Source: Hydractinia symbiolongicarpus (lineage: Eukaryota > Cnidaria > Hydrozoa > Anthoathecata > Hydractiniidae). Taken from it: a stretch of DNA of 60,000 nucleotides. A model generated the notes under the pieces. The model had not been told where the DNA came from, did not search any database, and worked only from the letters and a program-made list of their open reading frames with translations. The stretch lies in assembly GCF_029227915.1 (NCBI RefSeq), contig NC_079889.1, positions 10,852,001 to 10,912,000 on the forward strand, in the 5' to 3' direction. Of the stretch, positions 54,009 to 60,000 are shown piece after piece. Within the stretch, counting starts at the first letter, position 1. Every line of letters begins with the position of its first letter. Position numbers and translations under genes: made by a program.

Positions 54009-57000
54009 CTATGAAGTGGCAACGTTAACAAAAATAGAAGGTAGAACTCAACAGAAAGCGTGTAGTATATGTTAACAATATTCAAATCTATAGACCTCAT
54101 GGTTGGGAAGACAAAAGAGTTTATAGGAAGAGTTGAAGATGTTTTAAATTCTCCTGTGCTTAAACACATTTAACAGGCCACCCACTATGCGTCGTTAGAT
54201 GTAGAATTTGTGTACACCAATTTCTTGGACAATGCTATTCCACACTTTATGATGCCTTAAGAAAAGAATAACAGCCATTCTAATTCACCATCTTTAAAGG
54301 AAACCCGAGGTATAAAATGATATTTAACGTATAATATAGAGTTTAAAAAGTTGGTTAACAAGTATTTTTAATTTTTTAAAAAAGCTTTCTTTCGTTTTCA
54401 AGATATTCACATTTAAAGAATTTCAAATTTATTTATGCTGCATAAATTATGATGTCATATTTAAGTAACAGCAAAATTTGACATTTTTTGTTATCAGTAA
54501 TTCTAGACGTGTTAAGGGATGTGCATTCAAACCTTATCAATACATAGGTATTATAAAGTTGAATTCATATTAACATAAATTTTTTTAATTCCGTAATTAG
54601 CATAATTCCGTAAGTCCTAATCGCAAAACTTAATTTTTCATCCTCTTCTCCTGCCCGTATTCTATCTGAAAAAACTTGTGTTACGAACACACAAAATGGC
54701 AAAAGCGATATATTTTTATCCACTTTGTTTTGACAGGCAAATTCAAGTAAAAATTGCAATTTCGGTTATATAATAATATCCGCTATGTCTGCGCGTTTTG
54801 ACAGTCATGCTACGAATACTCGACAAAAGTAAACCTTCTGAGGTAGAAAGCTGGAAAAAGTATTAAACAAAAAACAGCTTTGATCATATTTCAACCCTAA
54901 CCCTAACCCTAACCCTAACCCTAACGTTTAATACTCTGTAGCCGAAAAGCTGCAAATTCACAAAATTCGCATATTCGTAGGCCAGGCAAACAGCGTTAAA
55001 ACTTGCTAGTCGCATTCTCTCATTCTTATTCACTACGAAATAATCCCCGAAAATTGTGTAAAATGACCAAGCTGTCGTCAGCAACAAGTTTAAAATGACA
55101 TAGAAATAGCCTATGTAATTACTAACAGTGACAAACTATGAAATTAGCTGTCTTGTTTTAAAGATTATAGGTAGAATAAAAACGACGAGCGAACCCGTAG
55201 ATTTGTCTCCTGGCTACCAAATAGTTTATTATCGATTCCCGTAAACGCAACTTCACACGATAACGCGAAAGCAATAAACTTTTAAGAAACGTCTAGACTG
55301 AGTAGAAAATGGTGTGAGAATACGACTTACAGGGCAACCATCCTTTATCATCCAACGTATAAGATCAACATTACCGCCATCAACAGCAAGGTGGAGTGGC
55401 GTACTTCCATTGTTGTCAGAACTCTCCCATACTGCGCCTTTTTCCCGTAGTAACTTCACCATCTCTAACTTACCTAAAACAAAACGATGGAAAACAGCCT
55501 TAAAATTCCTAAAAAGAACTAATGAATCTGTTGAGATAACTCTTTCTTTCTCTATCATAAAAAAATTACATTAACAAAAAAAAAAAAAAAAAAAAATTCT
55601 ACTAAAATTTAGAAAGATCTTCCACAAGTCTCCCTATTTTTCCTTCCTTATAAACCAGCGATTACGTATGACTTACGTAGATTAGCCAGCCATTTTGCCA
55701 ATTTTAATTCCCCTGACTTTTCTTGACTAAAATGAAATTTTCTGAATTCCCTGCGTAAAATTGCATTTTCAGGGTTTTTAACGTTTGATGGATTCTGTAG
55801 GAATTCCACTTTTTGTATATAATGTCAGAATCAAAATTTCTCATTTTAAACAATTAAAGATTTATTTAAGGGTTGAAATGAATACATTAAGCAGGGGTTA
55901 TATTTAGGAAGGATATTGAGGAAATTACTTAGCGGTTGAAACGTTTTTATATAACTTTGACTGAATTCATTTTTGCAGTTTATACAAAAGAACCTAATTT
56001 TACAGCATTTCGTTTTGTAAAATTTCCGAAAATATGCGAAACCATGGAATTTTCTTTCTGCAAAATTTTTGCAATAAAGTATACCTATGTAACTGCGTAA
56101 AAACTTTTTAAGACGTTATTATATTTACGACAGCTCATTTCACACAAAAATTTCCTGTGTTTTAAAATCCCCTCACTTTTCCAGGTGGCAGTAAGAATAA
56201 ATTAAGAAACGAAAGTAAAATATAAGCCACAGAGGAACCCAAAGTTGTTTTCCAAACAACGCCATATATTTAGAAGTTTGAAAAACAAAATAGGGTTTTT
56301 GATACAACATCCCCAGGTGAATAACATTAAGCTTATATTATATCTTCAAACTTAATTTAATAAACAAATAATAGAAAGAAAGCGAGGAGTCATTATTTCA
56401 ACGTACCAGCATAGCACGCCATCAACAATGCATTTTTTCCATTGTTGTTTTGATAGCTAACGTCAGCATTATTCTCAAGAAGTATCTCGGCCAGATGTTT
56501 GAAGCCTTTGAAGGCTATGGGAAAAAAGCTACGATTACATTGTAAGCTATAAAAAAATTCAAATTAACACATAAAACTGACATCTTTCTCACATCAATTG
56601 ACGAACACAATAACTATCACAACAGCGTAAACAAAAACAAGACAACAAAACAAGACAAAAATGTCAATAAATATAAACAACAACAGCAACAACTATGCAA
56701 AACAAACACGTCAACAACGACAACTTACCAACCGTCATTAGAGCAGAGTAGCCATATTTATCAGGAGCATGGATCAATTCATTTGGTAAGACTATAGTAA
56801 AAAAAAGAAAGGTTAAGAAAACTACATGGAATACTTGCAATACGAACAATACACGGAATGCTTGCTAGATGTTGTGAACAACACATCGAATGTTTGCTAG
56901 ATGTTGTGAACAACACACCGAATGCTTGCTAAAGTATCAAACAAACGGAATGCTCACAATATGTACACAGAATCCTTGCTACATGTTACAAACAATACAG

Positions 57001-58037
57001 GGAATGTTTGCTATACGTTAAGAACAATACGCAGAATGCTTGCTACATGTTGCGAACAATACACAGAATGCTTGTTATATTTTACAAACTATACAAAAAA
57101 TATGTTACGAACAGATTTTTTTATAACAATTGAAGATTTTACAGTTTGTAGGTGTTGTAAACAGACTTTCTGGTTTGCAGGATCCGATTGGAATCACTAT
57201 AAAAACATCTATTATTGGTAAATAAAATGGATCAAGTATACAATGATAATTTTTTTTATTTTTGATAGTTTTCCTAAAAATAGCCTAGTCCTCTCGCAGT
57301 TTTACTTTTTGATGACTAAAACCAAATTGATTAAATTGTAGGAACTGGTCAAATATAGTTTCAACAAATGTAAGTTTCAAAAATCATTGATTTTCTTAGA
57401 CTATTATCGAATTGTAGAATTGCCAGGCTAGCTGCATCAAGCCCTCTCCTCCAAAGTACAAAAAAAAAAAGTGCGCTTACCTTGTAGTAACTTCACTACA
57501 CTTTTAATATCATTCTTTTGAACGGCTCGATGCAAGTCATCACCTGATGGAGGTTTCTTTGTTGTTGCCACTTCAACAGGACGACTATATGGCGTTTCAT
57601 AATTATCAAATTTATATTTGATGCGATACCGATACAATGTTCTAGGCTCTAATCCGGTGAATGTATTTCTATGTGCAAATCCACTATATACCTACAAAAT
57701 AAACAGTTTATTGCATTCTGTTTTGGTGATATTACAACTACAAACTTGATCTTATTTCATAGATGTTATAGAGGTTAATTTGAAACATCAAGACCTCTAA
57801 AGTTTCTTCATAAACCAATAATTTTTGGGATCTGCGAATAAAATACAAAAAAAGGAGAAAACTTACTGTTCCATACCCCTTTGTCACCAGACCACCCAAT
57901 TCTTCTTCTTGTACAATATATTTAACACGTTGCTGTCTGTTCTCCAACACAAGTGCATTTTTCCATAAGAGCTCAATACTGAAAGGAGTTACTTTACCAA
58001 CTACAGGAGGATGTGGTGGATCACCAGCGCATTCCAT
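53691..58037 (-). CDS. FANK1: FANK1 (fibronectin type III and ankyrin repeat domains 1), complete
   Basis: Six minus-strand exons (57867-58037, 57481-57691, 56729-56791, 56407-56514, 55331-55473, 53691-54008) join in phase to 338 codons including the stop. That gives 337 residues against about 345 in vertebrates. The N-terminus is a fibronectin III domain (PPHPPVVGKVTPFSIELLW, TGLEPRTLYRYRIK). Then DDLHRAVQKND leads into about six ankyrin repeats: DKYGYSALMTV, NNGKNALLMACYAG, NNGSTPLHLAVDGGN with IRWMIKDGCPV, SGWTPLMRLA, DRKSVLMMAALNGH and NKTALDFAR. In vertebrates FANK1 is a testis-enriched, nuclear, cilium/spermatogenesis-related protein. The role here is inferred from orthology only. Confidence 0.95.
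54893..54925 (-). repeat. Interstitial telomeric repeat (TTAGGG)n
   Basis: Five and a half perfect copies of CCCTAA on the plus strand, in the last FANK1 intron. Confidence 0.97.
55331..55473 (-). CDS. FANK1: FANK1 exon 5
   Basis: The exon encodes KLEMVKLLREKGAVWESSDN, STPLHLAVDGGNVDLI and RWMIKDGCP, matching EWMIKDGCE. The donor is GTAAGT. Confidence 0.94.
56407..56514 (-). CDS. FANK1: FANK1 exon 4
   Basis: The exon encodes FKHLAEILLENNADVSYQNN then NGKNALLMACYA, an ankyrin repeat junction. The donor is GTACGT. Confidence 0.92.
56729..56791 (-). CDS. FANK1: FANK1 exon 3
   Basis: A 63-nt exon, LPNELIHAPDKYGYSALMTV, matching VPNKFGFTALMVA. Phases match both neighbours. Confidence 0.9.
56840..57098. 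repeat. FANK1: Diverged tandem repeat of about 32 bp in FANK1 intron 2
   Basis: Seven to eight units of the pattern GAATGCTTGCTA(G/C)ATGTT plus G(T/C)GAACAA(C/T)AC. The first copies are nearly identical and the later ones more diverged. Confidence 0.8.
57481..57691 (-). CDS. FANK1: FANK1 exon 2 (FN3 second half, start of ankyrin region)
   Basis: The exon encodes VYSGFAHRNTFTGLEPRTLY, SRPVEVATTKKP and LHRAVQKNDIKSVVKLLQ. The donor is GTAAGC. Confidence 0.94.
57867..58037 (-). CDS. FANK1: FANK1 exon 1 (FN3, first half)
   Basis: A 57-codon exon starting MECAGDPPHPPVVGKV. The start matches the family. The donor is GTAAGT. Confidence 0.92.
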
Positions 58038-58039
58038 TG

Positions 58040-60000
58040 TTAAATCTTACATTATTGTACTTACAACTCCCTATAATAATAGCCGTATTCCATTTAAAAT
58101 TATCGTACCACTGCTTTATTTCAGACCCCTGATGCAGAAAATACGTATGATGGACAAAAATCTGAGGATCAGAATATATACCATGAGCAAATTTGTAGGT
58201 TTCTTCACTAGCTAACGAAGTAGAATATAAGGCTATTTTCAAGAATGGAAAATAATGTCTGCTTTGACAATTTAAAGATAAAAGCTTAGGCAATTTAAAG
58301 ATAAAATCTTGGACATAATATTTGTGGAAAGGTCATTGTTTCGGTTATTATTTGAAACAGAATGCTACAAATCAGATAAAAACAAACGTAATTAGATTCA
58401 CCATGTTTTTCTAATTACTATATCCTTTTTTAATTTTTAACACTACGTTAATAAAAATATAAACAGCTTCGAAACACTTTTCATATGTAAAAAGAAAATA
58501 TTTTCTCACATGATAATTACTAGTGCATGTTAAATTGTGTCCCAAACTTGTTATGAGTAACTAAACTTGTGCATTATTTATTAATGTTATTTCTAAATAG
58601 GGAAATTGAAATTTTTTATTTCAACAATTTTTTAAACAAGAGGCTTAAAATGTAGATCTATTAATAACATTCCATACTTATACGAAAATTGACACAAGAT
58701 AATAACAATATTGTTCTGTTGTTCATATACACTGAGAAACAAAACCACCCGGATGGAAGGCAAATTATTTTAGCAATAGTAACGGTTAGCATTGTCTACA
58801 ATGTTACTCTTTCTCGTTCGCAACACATTTTGTTACACTGAATCTTCCATTGTATTTTACCACTATTCAGATCTAAAAAATTATAGATTTGATTTTGTAT
58901 TTTTTTACTAGTTGCGAAAACGTAGCTTGTAAAAAATACAATTGTACAGAACGAACAGATACATTGCAAAGACGATAAGAATAGATGCAGAATAATTGGC
59001 TTATAATTATTTTTTTTAGGGGATGGCAACAAAATTAAATTTGTTACTATTGCCAGAGAAAATTTTCTGGAGTATAATATCTTTCAAATGTTCATGCAAT
59101 TTTTTCGTGTTTCGAAGTATTTTAAAATTTAGGATAGCTGCCAAAGTTCTTGTATAAAAACAACAGGCACTGCACTACATTTATTGCTGTACAATGAAAG
59201 TAGAAATACCATATTTACTCTATCATCCCCCACCTCTCTAGTAAACTCACCTTTTTGGCATGAACTAAAAAACAATCCCGCCTTTCTGATAATCCTGCAG
59301 GATTGCTGTAATATCTCTGTTCCTCAATATTTCTGCTACAAAGCAACATATGTAGCATTGTGCAGCAATTTTGAATGCATATATTTAAAATTTCAATTAA
59401 AAGTAGTATCTAATTCCGTTTTTAATTGTACGTATCAGATTTGTTTAAAACTATTTTATCTTTTTAGCCATCATAATTTCATGACTTTGTTAACAACTTA
59501 CTAAAATATTTTATTGAACTAAAACTAACTTAATTTCAACGTTTAAAAAATATTTGCGCCACTCTAATATTCACGCCTCTCTAGTAAGCCCATCTTTCTT
59601 TCAAGATTAAAACGCTAATAGTGCAGCGGGAACTATAGAGTATATACAGTATGATAATAAAATTAATACTTTTCGATTTGAAAAATCTCTAAAAACAGCA
59701 AAAAAGTTGACATAAATTGTTATAAATTGCTTTAAAACATAACAACAACAACAACAAAAAACAAGAACAAGTGAAATTTAAGGATAGGCGATTTCATGTA
59801 TATATCGAAATTATAAGAAAATTCCTCATAAATTTTACAAAAATTAAAGGAACATATAAAGGGAAGATTTTTTCTTAAACATTTCTATACTAAACTCCAT
59901 GCGTTTGCATAAATATAAGAAATTAGGCGCAATACATATTCTGCAGCTAGACAGCTTTTGTTGAATAATTTCAACAGCTAAGAAAACAACACCTGTATTG
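58040..60000. other. Region upstream of FANK1
   Basis: AT-rich DNA with no recognised gene or repeat. The FANK1 promoter must begin just above 58037, but no TATA box stands out. Confidence 0.4.

Noticed and set aside
54893-54925. Chromosome end
   Set aside because: Unique gene sequence continues on both sides and FANK1 spans it, so the tract is interstitial.
54884-55087. Frame with a VRVRVRVRV stretch
   Set aside because: It is a translation of the telomeric repeat within a FANK1 intron.

Overview
The window is AT-rich animal nuclear DNA: multi-exon genes with GT/AG introns, dispersed retroelements and SINEs, satellites and a TTAGGG-type repeat. I infer a cnidarian, most likely a hydrozoan. 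The reasons are the animal gene set (NUP210, LAMTOR3, FANK1), secreted precursors with dibasic sites and acidic spacers, and TIR/death-fold genes. The species is not identified.

Layout. 1-18654 (minus) holds the N-terminal half of a nuclear pore membrane glycoprotein 210 gene. I rebuilt 21 exons that join in phase to exactly 941 codons, and the gene continues past position 1. Its first intron contains an RTE-type retrotransposon, which is itself interrupted by a tRNA-derived SINE. About 18.7-24.4 kb (plus) holds LAMTOR3 in divergent orientation; five exons are recognised and the first coding exon is not found. 24.4-29.5 kb is repeat-rich DNA: a 2-kb segment bounded by long inverted repeats, SINE copies, hairpins and an (ATT)n tract. 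29.58-34.62 kb (plus) holds two related secreted precursor-like genes. The second carries about 13 tandem 18-residue units of the form RPPxxxx-KR plus an acidic spacer, the architecture of a multi-copy neuropeptide precursor. The first shares two motif blocks with it and is cut short by an apparent one-base frameshift. A 38-bp minisatellite lies between them. 35-40 kb is SINE, microsatellite and a 1-kb 23-bp satellite. 40.4-49.9 kb (minus) holds two tandem paralogues encoding TIR - linker - death-fold-like - death-domain-like proteins. The upstream copy has a TGA where the conserved box-1 tryptophan should be. 53.7-58.0 kb (minus) holds a complete six-exon FANK1 (fibronectin III plus ankyrin repeats), with an interstitial telomeric repeat in its last intron. 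58.0-60 kb shows nothing recognisable.

The genes do not form one pathway. NUP210, LAMTOR3 and FANK1 are conserved housekeeping or developmental genes. The likely lineage-specific content is the secreted precursor pair and the TIR/death-fold pair. Gene identities come from recognising family sequence patterns and from splice phases that agree throughout; no search was run.
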